Shown here piece by piece: positions 39,572 to 49,665 of a DNA stretch of 64,000 bases. Every line of letters starts with the position of its first letter. Positions within the stretch are counted from its first letter, which is position 1. Position numbers and translations under genes: made by a program. Below the pieces are notes generated by a model. That model saw nothing but the letters and a program-made list of their open reading frames with translations. It ran no database searches and was not told the origin of the DNA. Source of the DNA: Enterobacter genomosp. O (GTDB taxonomy: Bacteria > Pseudomonadota > Gammaproteobacteria > Enterobacterales > Enterobacteriaceae); the NCBI RefSeq assembly GCF_001022965.1, contig NZ_LECZ01000026.1, positions 620,001 through 684,000 on the forward strand, written 5' to 3'.

Positions 39572-39964
39572 ATGAATAAATATCTGTCTGGTCTGTGTGT
39601 TGTTCCTTTTTTTTATTTTTCTTCAATAGGTTACGCGCACTCTGCGGGTCTAAATAAAGTTCAGGTTAGTATCAAACCCAGCAGCGCTAATAGAGGATAT
39701 ATCCCGGTAATTTCTGATGCAGATGAAATCGAGCCTTCTGATTTCAGGGAGACGGATCTACAGGAGATGCAGGATAGCCTGAGGAAGATGAAGTCCGACA
39801 ACCGCAAAGTCGATGAGCTAACTCAGAAGGTTTTACAGCTTGAGAGAAAGAATTCTGAGCAGGAGAGTAAGATCGAGCGATTGCAAAGAAGCCTTGATGA
39901 CATGAAGCGGAGCAACGACAACCTTTCAAATCAGGTCAGCAATTTATCCGGCAAAATTAAGTGA
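39572..39964 (+). CDS. Secreted coiled-coil protein of unknown function
   Basis: 130 residues from the ATG behind AAAGGACG; a GTG 10 codons upstream is possible. Signal peptide MNKYLSGLCVVPFFYFSSIG with cleavage near AHS|AG, then a C-terminal heptad coiled coil of about 60 residues (VDELTQKVLQLERKNSEQES). Similar in build to periplasmic trimerisation proteins. No family recognised. Last gene before the tRNA-Phe remnant. Confidence 0.65.
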   Translation: MNKYLSGLCVVPFFYFSSIGYAHSAGLNKVQVSIKPSSANRGYIPVISDADEIEPSDFRETDLQEMQDSLRKMKSDNRKVDELTQKVLQLERKNSEQESKIERLQRSLDDMKRSNDNLSNQVSNLSGKIK

Positions 39965-40071
39965 TAAAAAAGAGCCACCGCCTGTATTAACTTACCGAGC
40001 TAGTAGCGTAAGCGTGCCTGCATTAAAGCCACGCTTATCAGCGCCCAGAAATCGGCCGTAGCCATATAGCA

Positions 40072-40098
40072 AAAACCCAGCCATAGGCTGGGTTTTCT
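40072..40098 (-). terminator. Terminator originally behind pheV
   Basis: AAAACCCAGCC-TAT-GGCTGGGTTTT stem with T-run on the minus strand, 7 bp past the tRNA-Phe 3' end. It is the ancestral terminator of the tRNA gene, left outside the island. Confidence 0.85.
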
Positions 40099-40104
40099 AA
40101 ATAG

Positions 40105-40153
40105 TGGTGCCCGGACTCGGAATCGAACCAAGGACACGGGGATTTTCAATCCC
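40105..40153 (-). repeat. Island attachment site: 3' part of tRNA-Phe
   Basis: The minus strand carries the last 49 bases of tRNA-Phe including GAA anticodon context (GGGATTGAAAATCCCC), T-arm GGTTCGATTCC and the terminal CCA. Immediately beyond, the sequence diverges, so the 5' part of the tRNA is missing. This is the classic duplicated attachment site of an island integrated in pheV; the chromosome order (gss side left, pheV further right) fits. The intact tRNA should lie beyond the window. Confidence 0.93.
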
Positions 40154-40683
40154 TTCAAAAAAGACCAAATGCTCTATCAGCACTAACAGTTTTTTACTGG
40201 TTTGCCTTGAGAAAAATGTTTAAGTTTGCTGCAATATGATGTAAGCAATGCTTAAATACGGTGTTTCGAAACTACCATAATCCTACCATCAAATTGCCTT
40301 GGTTTAAGATGGCCCATCTTCGTTTCCCAGTTCTCAACTATATTGCATTAGGTGAGAGAACTTCATAATGAGCAAGCTAAAGCAATTAGCTCTTCAGAGA
40401 TATCTGGGCTGATTCTGGTTGTTATGAGCTGCAAGAGCTGACGTCCTCAGGTTAAGGATTACTAAGATAAGTTTGTTTTCTTCGAAAGCTCTTGATATTT
40501 CATGACATGGGCTAGATCGTGAACATATTGAAAGTTCGAGATAGTCAAGGTAAACCTCACTTAAAGCAATTACAGTAACTAAGGTTACTACTACGTGGAG
40601 CAATTTTGATATAGTTGGAGAGAATAAAGAAGAGTTCTGTTGTTCCAGACTCTTGGTCTCGTTGAAGCACAAAAGGATAGGGT
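40154..40683. other. Island left border, gene-less
   Basis: 530 bp of AT-rich sequence between the attachment site and the first island gene. I see no supported coding sequence or RNA; the upstream part probably contains integrase arm or promoter sites. A ribosome site (AAAGGAT) precedes the next gene. Confidence 0.6.
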
Positions 40684-41661
40684 GTGAACAAAATAAAAGC
40701 TGACTCAGATTTTCTTGTTAGTCATAAAATTAAAACATTGATTGGTATGACTTTGTTCGTACTTAAGGCAAGCCCTAATGTTCCGTTTACTGCCAGGCAG
40801 TTGGCAATCAAAGTTTGCGAAAGCTTTCCTGAATACGCAGAAAAGAAACTTGCTTCATCAGAACATCTTTCGAGTGTTGAAGACCTAATCTCCCAGGTAG
40901 CGGCAGAGATAGGCGCCCAAAGACCTTCGCTGGTCAAGAGAAATGCTCATATTAATGTGACGGCAGGAAAACCTAGAAAGTATCTTTGGTCAGATGATGA
41001 GGCAAAGGGCATACAATTAAATAAAGATATCTTTGTCACGGATGATGCTGACGTTTCTGATCCCCATGGCGAATTTTATTCTGAGCATGAATTATATCCT
41101 CTTCTAAGCGAGTATACTTCGAGTTCATTAAACGTGCTTGTTCGTCGTGTAGATGAAAAGAAATCCAAAAAGGGAGCCTTCAAGAGTAATAAGTGGGTAC
41201 ATCCAGATGTTATAGGGGTCCAGGATATTGGTCATAATTGGTCGTCCTTGACTAAGGATGCGGTTTCAATTCTTGGTGGTAAACGTGCTTTTCTTTGGTC
41301 TTTTGAAGTAAAAAAATCTTTAGTTATTTCGAACGTTAGAGAGGCATACTTTCAGACCGTTTCTAACTCATCATGGTCTCACTATGGTTATCTTGTAGCT
41401 GCAAGCATTGAGAATAACTGTATTGATGAGTTAACTGTTCTGAATGCGGCACATGGTATTGGCGTTATCCTCCTCGATGTACATAATCCGTCTGAAAGTC
41501 AGATTCTTCTTCAAGCAAAAGAAAAAATAAGTTTAGATTGGCAAACTATTAATCGCCTTATTGAATTGAATTCAGACTTTAAAGAATATATTGATTTGAT
41601 AAACCAATTCTCGTTAAATAAAAAACTTAAAATAAACGAATGGGGTATTGAATATGAATAG
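40684..41661 (+). CDS. HrgA-like restriction endonuclease family protein
   Basis: 325 residues from a GTG start. The N-terminal about 95 residues look like a winged-helix domain (VPFTARQLAIKVCESFPEYA). The C-terminal half holds a PD-(D/E)xK nuclease core: HPDVIGVQD around residue 178, then LWSFEVKKSL (E-V-K) around residue 215. This build fits the HrgA/COG2958 family, named for a Helicobacter gene that replaces a restriction gene. No cognate methyltransferase adjoins it. Activity is inferred from the motif. Confidence 0.65.
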   Translation: MNKIKADSDFLVSHKIKTLIGMTLFVLKASPNVPFTARQLAIKVCESFPEYAEKKLASSEHLSSVEDLISQVAAEIGAQRPSLVKRNAHINVTAGKPRKYLWSDDEAKGIQLNKDIFVTDDADVSDPHGEFYSEHELYPLLSEYTSSSLNVLVRRVDEKKSKKGAFKSNKWVHPDVIGVQDIGHNWSSLTKDAVSILGGKRAFLWSFEVKKSLVISNVREAYFQTVSNSSWSHYGYLVAASIENNCIDELTVLNAAHGIGVILLDVHNPSESQILLQAKEKISLDWQTINRLIELNSDFKEYIDLINQFSLNKKLKINEWGIEYE

Positions 41662-41717
41662 ATTTTTTCTCTTAATCAATTGTAAACGTTAACTAATAAA
41701 GGTCTTAGGAGATAGTT

Positions 41718-42695
41718 ATGGCTTATGATTTGACTAATACTCTGGTCATTGGTATTAGCTCAACAGCACTTTTCAATATGCAGGAATCAGATAATCTTTT
41801 TAAGGGATTCTGTTCCAGCAATCCAGAAAAAGCAATTGAGCAATACAGAGACTACATGCTTTTGCATGAGAATGATGAGTTGCTTCCTGGAACTGGATTT
41901 CCCTTGGTAGAGGCTTTGTTGGGACTAAATAAGTATAAAAAAGAAGCTGATAAATCTCCTCTTGTTGAAGTAGTGGTTATGTCAAGAAATAGTCCTGATA
42001 CAGGACTTATGATACTGAACAATATAAGAAAAAAAGGAGTAGATATAACAAGGTCAGTATTCACAGGTGGTGAAACGGTGGTTGACTATCTCGAGGCTTT
42101 CAATGTGGATCTCTTTCTTACAACCAGTATTGATGATGCACAGCGCGTTATCGACTCTAACGCCTGTGCAGTTGCTATTTTAAAGGAACCGCCAAAAGAA
42201 TCTATAAAATATCCGCAAGATCAGGTAAGAATTGCCTTTGATGGTGATGCTGTCTTATTCGATGAGTCGAGTGAGATTGTCTATAAAACGAAAGGAATTA
42301 ACAGTTTCCATGCACAAGAAAATGCCAAGCAAAATGAACCTTTGGCGGAAGGTCCTTATGCAATGCTGCTAAAAAAAATAGCGAGATTACAAGACCGATT
42401 ACCTGCAAGAGTTGATTACTCACCGATAAGAATTGCTCTTGTTACAGCAAGAAATAGCCCATCCGAGCTACGAGTTATAAAAACATTAAGAGCTTGGGGG
42501 ATAAATGTTGATGAGGCATTCTTTCTAGGTGGGGTCGAGAAAACAAAAATTCTCAAAGCTTTTAATCCTCATATATTTTTTGATGATCAAGATGTCCATC
42601 TTGAGCCAGCATCAGTATATGTCCCTTCAGGCCGAGTACCTTATGCTTCTCGCTCACCATTATATCAGCAAATATTGTCAATCAAGCCAGCTTAA
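41718..42695 (+). CDS. Cytosolic-I type 5'-nucleotidase
   Basis: 325 residues matching the cN-I family of HAD 5'-nucleotidases that hydrolyse (deoxy)nucleoside monophosphates. HAD motif I RIAFDGDAVLFDESSE, motif II LVTARNSPSE, the lysine in LGGVEKTKILKAFNPH, and motif III IFFDDQDVHL are all present. It follows the HrgA-like gene after 56 bp and shares its low GC, so the two are probably co-transcribed. Nucleotide depletion in a defence context is a possible but unproven role. Confidence 0.75.
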   Translation: MAYDLTNTLVIGISSTALFNMQESDNLFKGFCSSNPEKAIEQYRDYMLLHENDELLPGTGFPLVEALLGLNKYKKEADKSPLVEVVVMSRNSPDTGLMILNNIRKKGVDITRSVFTGGETVVDYLEAFNVDLFLTTSIDDAQRVIDSNACAVAILKEPPKESIKYPQDQVRIAFDGDAVLFDESSEIVYKTKGINSFHAQENAKQNEPLAEGPYAMLLKKIARLQDRLPARVDYSPIRIALVTARNSPSELRVIKTLRAWGINVDEAFFLGGVEKTKILKAFNPHIFFDDQDVHLEPASVYVPSGRVPYASRSPLYQQILSIKPA

Positions 42696-42877
42696 TTTAT
42701 GTCAATGTCATTGCCCCGATGAGTCGGGGCGGAACTATCATCATGGTCAGGAATTTTTCTCAGATGGCAGTTATCTGCCGAAGATAGTCTTGCAATAAAA
42801 TCTATCGTTTAAATAAACTATGGGCTTCGGTATTTTTTGATGTAAAAATAAAAAGACAATATCATAAATGTTAAACC

Positions 42878-43216
42878 TCAAAATAGCCGAGCAGCAAACG
42901 CCAAAACAACAATACTGACATTACCATTAACTGTCGCGATGGTTCTGAGTCGGTCGTCTTTAAGCGTTTTACCATCAAATGTTGCGATGGTGCGGAGTCG
43001 ATCGTCTTTCAAGGTCTTCCCATCAAATGTTGCGATGGTGCGGAGTCGGTCGTCTTTCAGGGTTTTTCCGTCAAAGGTAGCGATGGTGCGGAGTCGGTCG
43101 TCTTTCAGGGCTTTACCATCAAACGTCGCGATGGTCCTCAGTCGATCATCTTTCAAGGTCTTGCCATCAAAGGTCGCGATAGTCCTGAGTCGATCGTCTT
43201 TTATAGTTACGCTCAT
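42878..43216 (-). CDS. Tandem-repeat protein (six 16-residue repeats)
   Basis: 112 residues from the ATG behind AGGAGAATACTT (an upstream ATG has no ribosome site). It consists of six copies of DDRLRTIATFDGKTLK, five nearly identical and the last diverging after TIATVNG, then a hydrophobic tail SIVVLAFAARLF. The short beta-strand-turn repeats suggest a symmetric beta assembly, such as the 4-fold beta-flower type; this is inference. Function unknown. Downstream of hsdR on the same strand. Confidence 0.7.
   Translation of the reverse strand: MSVTIKDDRLRTIATFDGKTLKDDRLRTIATFDGKALKDDRLRTIATFDGKTLKDDRLRTIATFDGKTLKDDRLRTIATFDGKTLKDDRLRTIATVNGNVSIVVLAFAARLF
42936..43203. repeat. 48-bp coding tandem repeat, five full units plus a partial
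   Basis: Units start every 48 bp at 42936, 42984, 43032, 43080, 43128 and 43176. Neighbouring units differ at about 8 of 48 bases, nearly all at third codon positions of the minus-strand gene, while the encoded 16-mers are almost identical. Confidence 0.9.
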
Positions 43217-43437
43217 AAGTATTCTCCTGTGATACATCCATTCAGTACTTTACCATCCAAAATCAAGCACTGGTTTCTTTAAGTTCTGGACGCTAATCCT
43301 TTGAATGTGCGTTAAAAATTCATCCAGTTAGCATTAACATTAACCAGCGCTTCATCGATCATAACAGGTCTGACGCAGTTTAAAGGATACAATCTTACCT
43401 ATAAATTGCGGTGGCGCATTGTTCTTTTATCTGGCAA

Positions 43438-46400
43438 CTAGAGGTGTCCTCCAACCCCTTTAAATTTTTCGATAAACGCCCCAATTTTCTGGAATACAGT
43501 CTGCTTTTTCGTTTTGTACTGAGGATTCAGCGGACTGAGCTTTGGTAGCGTCTCGTTTAATTCCGTCCCATTTTCGGTAGCATACTCTCGTTTTAGTGAT
43601 GTGCGGATATAGCGCCTTGCAGCCTCTTCATTGAGGTTTTCTTCCTTAATCAACGCCTCTGCTTCCCGTTGCTGTTCACGCTGAGCATAGGTAAAGAATG
43701 CATCAATGATACTGGCCTTGTCCGGCATGTCATCAAGGTTAGTTTGCTGAATAAAGTCAACAATCAGACCTTCTTTGGCACGGTTGCCCAGACTTGAGCG
43801 GATTAAGCGTCTGACCTCTTCAGTCAGGGCTTCTTTATCTTTTTTCTGACGATTGTGGTCGAAAATCAGACCAAGGATGTAGTCCAGGTTAATCTCCTGC
43901 GACTTCAGCAGGTCAATTTCAAACACCACGTCATCCCAGTCTGTGGTTGATTTATCTCTGTCGTTTGCTGCTTTTTCGCGTCGCTGCCAGTCCCGGATAT
44001 CATTGTAAGCTGAGCGATAGTCCTGAACTTTACGTTCGGCAGGGAGGCGAATGGTTTGTAATTCAGCAAATTTTTCATCATCCAAATAGTGCTCTGCTTT
44101 AAAGGTTTCTACCGCTTCCGGGTCACTAATATCAACCTTCTGCAGGGCTTTCAGCGTGGCAAATTCATCGTAGTTTTGCAGAATGTTTTCTGCCCGCAGA
44201 TATTCACCAAACAGTTTGACGAAGGCTTTTTTCTCTTTTTCACTGTCGATACTGGCCGGGTCAGGGAAGCGCTGCTCCAGCTCAGAGACAACAGCCATAA
44301 AACCTCGTTTAGCTTCGCCGGTTGCCGCATCGGTAAAGCCCTGCATGTACTCTTCGTAGCTTTTTTCCAGCACCACATTCTTGGTGTTTTTGTCGCCAAA
44401 TAGTGTGATGGCATCAATGGTCGGACGCTCCAGGTCCCTGAAGGTCACGATATTGCCGAAGGTTTTGGTTGCATCATAGATACGGTTGGTGCGTGAGAAT
44501 GCCTGCATCAGACCGTGATAACGCAGGTTTTTGTCAACGAACAGAGTATTGAGCGTCGGAGCATCAAAGCCGGTTAAGAACATTCCCACCACGATGAGAA
44601 GGTCAATATCCTGATTTTTCACTCGTTGAGCTAAATCGCGGTAGTAGTTCTGGAAACCGTTACTGTCGGTGCTGAAATTGGTTTTAAAGTGGTTGTTATA
44701 GTCATCAATGGCTGAATCCAGGAATTCCTTCGCGCTGCTGTTCATCGCGCTGGTATCAAAGCTTTCGTCAGTAATATCACCAATAGCGCTTTGCTCTTCG
44801 TTAGCGGCAAAGGAGAAGATGGTTGCCACCCGAAGACGTTTATAGCTGCCTGATTTTTTCGCGGCCTCTTCCTGTAGCACTTTAAACGTCGTGTAATAAG
44901 CTTTTGCCGCGTCAACGCTGCTCACTGCTAACATGGCATTGAAGCCTTTTGCTCCCGGGTAAGTACGGTGCGTTTTCTGACGGAAGTTATTCAGGATGTA
45001 CTGTGTTATTTCCAGAATACGCATTGGATGCAGAAAGGCCTGCTGGTTTTCAGCCGCGCTGAGTTTTTTATCGTCTGTTTCCGTTTCAAGAGACTTAAAT
45101 TGTGGGCGGACATCGTTATAGTCCACCTTAAACTTCAGCACTTTTTCATCACGAATCGCATCAGTAATTACGTAAGAATGTAATTCACGCCCGAACACGC
45201 TGGTTGTGGTTTCTGCTCCCAGTGCGTTTTCCGGGAAAATAGGCGTACCGGTAAAACCAAACTGATAAAAGCGTCTGAATTTCTTTTTGAGGTTTTTCTG
45301 GGCCTCACCAAACTGGCTGCGGTGACACTCATCAAAGATAAACACCACCTGCTGCTGATAGACGGGCAGGTCAGCTTCGGCTTTCATCAGGTTATTGAGT
45401 TTCTGAATGGTTGTGACGATAATTTTGTTATCGTCCTTATCCAAGTTTCTTCTGAGGCCTGCTGTATTATCCGAACCATTGACACTGTCCGGAGAGAAGC
45501 GCTGGTACTCCTTCATGGTCTGGTAATCGAGGTCTTTCCTGTCGACCACGAAGAAGACTTTATCAATAAAGTCCAGTTCCGTAGCCAGACGTGCGGCCTT
45601 AAAGCTGGTCAGGGTTTTTCCTGACCCTGTGGTATGCCAGATAAACCCGCCGCTTTCGGGTTTTGACCAGTTCTTCGCTTTAAATGAGCTGTTAATTTTC
45701 CAGAGTATTCGCTCAGTGGCGGCAATCTGATAGGGGCGCATGACGAGCAGAGTCTGGCTGCTGTCAAACACGCTGTAATTAAACAGAACATTCAGCAGGG
45801 TATGCTTCTGGAAGAAAGTGGCGGTAAAGTCCTTCAGGTCCTTAATCAAAGTGTTATCCGATTTCGCCCAGTTCATGGTGAAATCAAAGCTATTTTTATC
45901 CCGTTTAGTGGTACTGGCAAAGTACCGGGTATCAGTCCCGTTGGAAATCACGAAGAGTTGCAGGTATTTAAACAGGGAGTTATCGCTGTTAAAGCTTTCC
46001 TTGCTGTAACGGTGTATCTGGTTAAAGGCTTCACGAATCGCCACGCCACGCTTTTTGAGTTCGATTTGCACCAGCGGCAGGCCGTTAACCAGAATGGTGA
46101 CGTCATAACGGTTAGCGTGTGAGCCGGTCTGTTCAAACTGCTGAATGACCTGCACCTTATTGCGCAGCAGGTTCTTTTTATCTATCAAATAGATGTTTTC
46201 CAGACGACCATCATCAAACGTAAAATCACAGATATAGTCGATATGGATTTTACGGGTTTTGTCCAGGCTGCTGTCACTGGGGCTGTCCAGATATTGCTCT
46301 GCGAAGCGCCGCCATTCACTTTCGTTAAACACCGCACCATTAAGACGCTGAAGCTGGTCCCGCACATTCGCCAGCATCGCTGTCGGTGACTTAACGGAGA

Positions 46401-46554
46401 TAAACTCATAACCCTGATTAAGAAGATCCTGAATCAGCGCCCGCTCAAGGTCCGATTCGCTCTGGTAGCTGTCACCGGTCTCCAGAACTTTGGTGAATTT
46501 ATCAAGAACGATAAAGTTATTGGATTCAGCAATGGTGTGTGTCTGTTGTGTCAT
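43438..46554 (-). CDS. hsdR: Type I restriction enzyme, R (motor/nuclease) subunit
   Basis: ATP-dependent DNA translocase and nuclease subunit of a type IC system. It has 1038 residues, the length of EcoR124I HsdR. The nuclease PD-ExK site is Asp151, Glu165 and Lys167 ([18 protein letters not shown]). SF2 motor motifs: Walker A TTGSGKT at 308-314, [14 protein letters not shown], and [19 protein letters not shown]. Reading frame intact. Third gene after hsdM-hsdS, separated from hsdS by 116 bp. Confidence 0.96.
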   Translation of the reverse strand: MTQQTHTIAESNNFIVLDKFTKVLETGDSYQSESDLERALIQDLLNQGYEFISVKSPTAMLANVRDQLQRLNGAVFNESEWRRFAEQYLDSPSDSSLDKTRKIHIDYICDFTFDDGRLENIYLIDKKNLLRNKVQVIQQFEQTGSHANRYDVTILVNGLPLVQIELKKRGVAIREAFNQIHRYSKESFNSDNSLFKYLQLFVISNGTDTRYFASTTKRDKNSFDFTMNWAKSDNTLIKDLKDFTATFFQKHTLLNVLFNYSVFDSSQTLLVMRPYQIAATERILWKINSSFKAKNWSKPESGGFIWHTTGSGKTLTSFKAARLATELDFIDKVFFVVDRKDLDYQTMKEYQRFSPDSVNGSDNTAGLRRNLDKDDNKIIVTTIQKLNNLMKAEADLPVYQQQVVFIFDECHRSQFGEAQKNLKKKFRRFYQFGFTGTPIFPENALGAETTTSVFGRELHSYVITDAIRDEKVLKFKVDYNDVRPQFKSLETETDDKKLSAAENQQAFLHPMRILEITQYILNNFRQKTHRTYPGAKGFNAMLAVSSVDAAKAYYTTFKVLQEEAAKKSGSYKRLRVATIFSFAANEEQSAIGDITDESFDTSAMNSSAKEFLDSAIDDYNNHFKTNFSTDSNGFQNYYRDLAQRVKNQDIDLLIVVGMFLTGFDAPTLNTLFVDKNLRYHGLMQAFSRTNRIYDATKTFGNIVTFRDLERPTIDAITLFGDKNTKNVVLEKSYEEYMQGFTDAATGEAKRGFMAVVSELEQRFPDPASIDSEKEKKAFVKLFGEYLRAENILQNYDEFATLKALQKVDISDPEAVETFKAEHYLDDEKFAELQTIRLPAERKVQDYRSAYNDIRDWQRREKAANDRDKSTTDWDDVVFEIDLLKSQEINLDYILGLIFDHNRQKKDKEALTEEVRRLIRSSLGNRAKEGLIVDFIQQTNLDDMPDKASIIDAFFTYAQREQQREAEALIKEENLNEEAARRYIRTSLKREYATENGTELNETLPKLSPLNPQYKTKKQTVFQKIGAFIEKFKGVGGHL

Positions 46555-46670
46555 GGTGCATCCTGTGCGTCATCTGGTAAAGCCCGGAAGGGTATCAGAA
46601 GCATCTTCCGGTATTCCTAAAGCCTGATACCGGGTGGGTGAAAACATACCCTACTGGTATCAATGGCCTG

Positions 46671-47909
46671 TCAGTTGCTGGCGGCTTCTGGTTTCGGGAA
46701 GCTGAACAGCAAGTCACGATAGTACTCGTACTGCTTTTGACGTAGCTCGATTTCACGAGGTAAGCATTCCCTGATGGAGTTTGTTAATGTATCAAACTTG
46801 TCCAGAATGGTAACTATGCGGGTTTGTTCCTCGAATGACGGAATGGGTAATCGATATTTCATTATTGCATCTTTATTTCCACGGGGCATTTTTGCACCTT
46901 TGGCGTGCTGCATGTTGTACTCAAAAAAATTGTCATCAGCCAAAATTTGATATAGGTATCTTGGCAAAATCGATTTATGGCAACTGCGAATAACCAATAC
47001 ATCACCATTTGTTCCACCTGTCGAATCAGCTTGCCAAATTTTTTTCAAATATGGTCGGATGTTACCAATCAATATGTCACCGTCACGAAACTCAGTAAGA
47101 TTTCCTGAAGTTGGAACGTAATTTGATTGCATCTTTCCCGCACGGTTTTGTAGAAGGTTATCAACGCCTACATAACTATTTTTATCCAGTTTATCAAAGC
47201 TAATACGTGATTTAGAATACGCTGCAATCTCCCCCAACGCTTTCCACTCAACCTCACCCTTTTCAAAACTTAGCAACTGGTCACGATAGTAGTTGTACTG
47301 CTTTTTACGCATGGTAAGTTCAGCGGTAAGTTCAGCGGTAAGTTCAGCGATAAGTGCAGAAAAATTATCCAGAATCCGGACGATTTCAGACTGGATGGCA
47401 AGGGACTTTTCCTGATTGTTTGAACAGGGGATTGGGATTTTGATTTTAGCTAAATTTCCACTGGAAACCCGTCGAACTTTAGCCCCGGTAATATATTTCA
47501 TTTTTTGTGTTTGAAATATTTCGGACTGGAAAAAGTGGGCGAGATATTTAACATTTTGCTCGTGGCGAAATAACATCATATCTCCGGAAATAGCAACGTT
47601 ATCTCCAAGCCAGGCTAAAGGTTTTACTACATCCTCATCGTTTTCTGATGTTGTTGCTAGCAATAAGTCATTTTTTTGAGCCTTTCTCAGCTTGTTGGCT
47701 AGTTCTGGAAGCACGTAAGTAAATGTTTTATCAGCTGATAACCCATACCTTGTATAAATCTGACCGTAATGTATTGCTGGAAAACCACTTTCGACGAAAT
47801 CTTTTTTCTGTAATCCATTGCCACGTATGAAATCGCCAAGCTCTCCCAGTGACAACCATTCAACATCAACCCCATCCAGCAATTTTTTCAGAAAGTTCAA
47901 CCCACTCAT
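46671..47909 (-). CDS. hsdS: Type I restriction enzyme, S (specificity) subunit
   Basis: DNA-recognition subunit, 412 residues, with two target-recognition domains (about 15-175 and 215-375), each followed by a conserved helical spacer ([11 protein letters not shown] and [14 protein letters not shown]). The central spacer carries AELT three times (residues about 188-199), as in the EcoR124 family, where the repeat number sets the gap in the target. The target sequence cannot be read from the protein. It overlaps hsdM by 4 bp. Confidence 0.95.
   Translation of the reverse strand: MSGLNFLKKLLDGVDVEWLSLGELGDFIRGNGLQKKDFVESGFPAIHYGQIYTRYGLSADKTFTYVLPELANKLRKAQKNDLLLATTSENDEDVVKPLAWLGDNVAISGDMMLFRHEQNVKYLAHFFQSEIFQTQKMKYITGAKVRRVSSGNLAKIKIPIPCSNNQEKSLAIQSEIVRILDNFSALIAELTAELTAELTMRKKQYNYYRDQLLSFEKGEVEWKALGEIAAYSKSRISFDKLDKNSYVGVDNLLQNRAGKMQSNYVPTSGNLTEFRDGDILIGNIRPYLKKIWQADSTGGTNGDVLVIRSCHKSILPRYLYQILADDNFFEYNMQHAKGAKMPRGNKDAIMKYRLPIPSFEEQTRIVTILDKFDTLTNSIRECLPREIELRQKQYEYYRDLLFSFPKPEAASN
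47313..47348. repeat. Three perfect 12-bp repeats in hsdS (AELT spacer repeat)
   Basis: GGTAAGTTCAGC three times in a row, followed by a degenerate fourth copy (GATAAGTGCAGA, 9 of 12). On the coding strand the unit reads GCTGAACTTACC = AELT. In EcoR124I and EcoR124II, two versus three copies change the non-specific spacer of the recognition site by one base pair. Confidence 0.93.
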
Positions 47910-49462
47910 GATTGCGTCTCGCTTCCTTCAATCTCTTCCACAATTGCATCAATATCTTTACGCAACTGGTCAATTATACTGACTGTGATTTTCAGTTCGG
48001 CATTCAGTTCCTCAATATCAACAATTTCTCGGTTGTCTTTGGCTTCCACGTAGGTGCTGGCTGACAGGTTATAGTCATTGGCGGCAACTGTTTCATGAGG
48101 GACAGTTTTCGCCAGATGGTCAATGTCTGCTTTGCTGGCAAACACTTGCATAATCTGTTCGATATGGCCATCAGTCAGGATATTGTTATTGGTTTCTTTC
48201 TTAAACAACCCGCTGGCGTCAATAAACTGAACGCGGGTATCTGTTTTGTGCTTGGACAGCACCAGAATGTTAACGGCAATGGTTGTGCCGAAGAACAGGT
48301 TTGGCGCGAGTGAAATCACCGTTTCAACATAGTTATTATCGACCAGGTACTGGCGGATTTTCTGCTCTGCACCGCCACGGTAGAAAATACCGGGGAAGCA
48401 AACTATTGCTGCGCGCCCTTTAGCAGACAGGTAGTTCAGCGCATGTAGCACAAACGCAAAGTCAGCTTTTGATTTCGGGGCCAGTACGCCAGCAGGAGCA
48501 AAACGCTCATCGTTAATCAGGGTCGGGTCATCGCTGCCAATCCACTTAACCGAGTACGGTGGGTTAGAGACGATCGCGTCAAACGGTTTTTCATCGCCAA
48601 AGTGAGGCTCAGTCAGGGTATTCCCCAGTCTGATATCAAATTTGTCGTAGTTGATGTTGTGCAGGAACATGTTCATACGCGCCAGGTTAAAGGTTGTATG
48701 ATTTATCTCCTGACCATAAAAACCTTCTTCAATTATATGGTTATCAAAGTGTTTCTTCGCCTGAAGCAGTAGTGAGCCAGAACCTACGGCAGGGTCATAG
48801 ATTTTGTTGACGTGAGTCTGACCGTGCATCGCAAGCTGAGCAATCAGCTTAGAGACGTGCTGAGGAGTGAAGAACTCCCCGCCAGACTTACCGGCATTTG
48901 CCGCATAGTTAGAAATCAGGAACTCATAGGCATCACCAAACAGATCAATCTGGTGCTCGTTAAAATTTCCTAGCTTCAGCCCTTCAACGCCTTTCAAAAC
49001 GGCAGCAAGACGGCTGTTTTTGTCTTTGACGGTGTTCCCCAGTCGATTGCTGGTTGTATCGAAATCGGCAAAGAGGCCTTTGATGTCGGCCTCGGATGGA
49101 TAACCGTAGGCAGAGCTTTCAATAGCGACGAAGATACTGTTTAAATCAGCATTCAGCCTGTCGTTGGTGTTAGCTTTAGCGGCAACGTTGCAGAACAGCT
49201 GGCTCGGGTAGATGAAATAGCCTTTAGTCCTGATGGCATCGTCTTTGATGTCATCGGTAATGATGCTGTCATCAAGTGCTGCATAATGTATGCTCTCATC
49301 ACCTGCTTCCATGTAGCTGGAAAAATTCTCACTGATGAAGCGGTAGAAAAGTGCACCGAGTACATACTGTTTAAAATCCCATCCATCTACGGAGCCTCTG
49401 ACATCATTGGCAATGGCCCAGATTTGACGGTGTAGCTCTGCACGCTGCTGAAGGCTTGTCAT
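47906..49462 (-). CDS. hsdM: Type I restriction enzyme, M (methyltransferase) subunit
   Basis: Adenine-N6 methyltransferase subunit of 518 residues. AdoMet-binding motif [15 protein letters not shown] and catalytic motif [11 protein letters not shown] (about residues 298-304) are intact. N-terminal helical domain ([21 protein letters not shown]) and C-terminal helices that hold HsdS. First gene of hsdMSR, starting about 200 bp after the GmrSD-like gene on the same strand. Confidence 0.96.
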   Translation of the reverse strand: MTSLQQRAELHRQIWAIANDVRGSVDGWDFKQYVLGALFYRFISENFSSYMEAGDESIHYAALDDSIITDDIKDDAIRTKGYFIYPSQLFCNVAAKANTNDRLNADLNSIFVAIESSAYGYPSEADIKGLFADFDTTSNRLGNTVKDKNSRLAAVLKGVEGLKLGNFNEHQIDLFGDAYEFLISNYAANAGKSGGEFFTPQHVSKLIAQLAMHGQTHVNKIYDPAVGSGSLLLQAKKHFDNHIIEEGFYGQEINHTTFNLARMNMFLHNINYDKFDIRLGNTLTEPHFGDEKPFDAIVSNPPYSVKWIGSDDPTLINDERFAPAGVLAPKSKADFAFVLHALNYLSAKGRAAIVCFPGIFYRGGAEQKIRQYLVDNNYVETVISLAPNLFFGTTIAVNILVLSKHKTDTRVQFIDASGLFKKETNNNILTDGHIEQIMQVFASKADIDHLAKTVPHETVAANDYNLSASTYVEAKDNREIVDIEELNAELKITVSIIDQLRKDIDAIVEEIEGSETQS

Positions 49463-49665
49463 TTTGTATCCTGTTGTATGATTCTTAAGTACTGCTATTG
49501 GCCCGATTTTATCGCAATTTCATATTGATGACAGGCTTTGTATGACATGCGTTGCACTGAGTGTTCGTTTGCCCGGTTATGTAACCAACGCTCTTTTAGA
49601 CAGGCCAGTAGAAATGTTGCGCTGGCGATAAATACTGAAGCCCCAATACTATCGGGGCTGAACGT

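Noticed and set aside
40105..40153. A functional tRNA-Phe gene
   Set aside because: Only the 3' 49 bases are present; the acceptor 5' strand and D-arm are missing.
42711..42732. Hairpin GCCCCGA-TGAG-TCGGGGC after the 5'-nucleotidase gene
   Set aside because: No T-run follows, so it cannot be called a terminator with confidence.
42936..43203. 48-bp repeats considered as a CRISPR array
   Set aside because: The units are contiguous with no spacers, not palindromic, and read as an in-frame coding repeat.
42939..43232. 97-residue plus-strand frame across the same repeats
   Set aside because: It is a consequence of the repeat's periodicity. Third-position variation follows the minus-strand frame, which also has the ribosome site.
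46591..46631. GGTATCAG/CTGATACC inverted repeat between hsdS and hsdR
   Set aside because: Eight-base arms around a 25-base loop can arise by chance, and no operator family matches.
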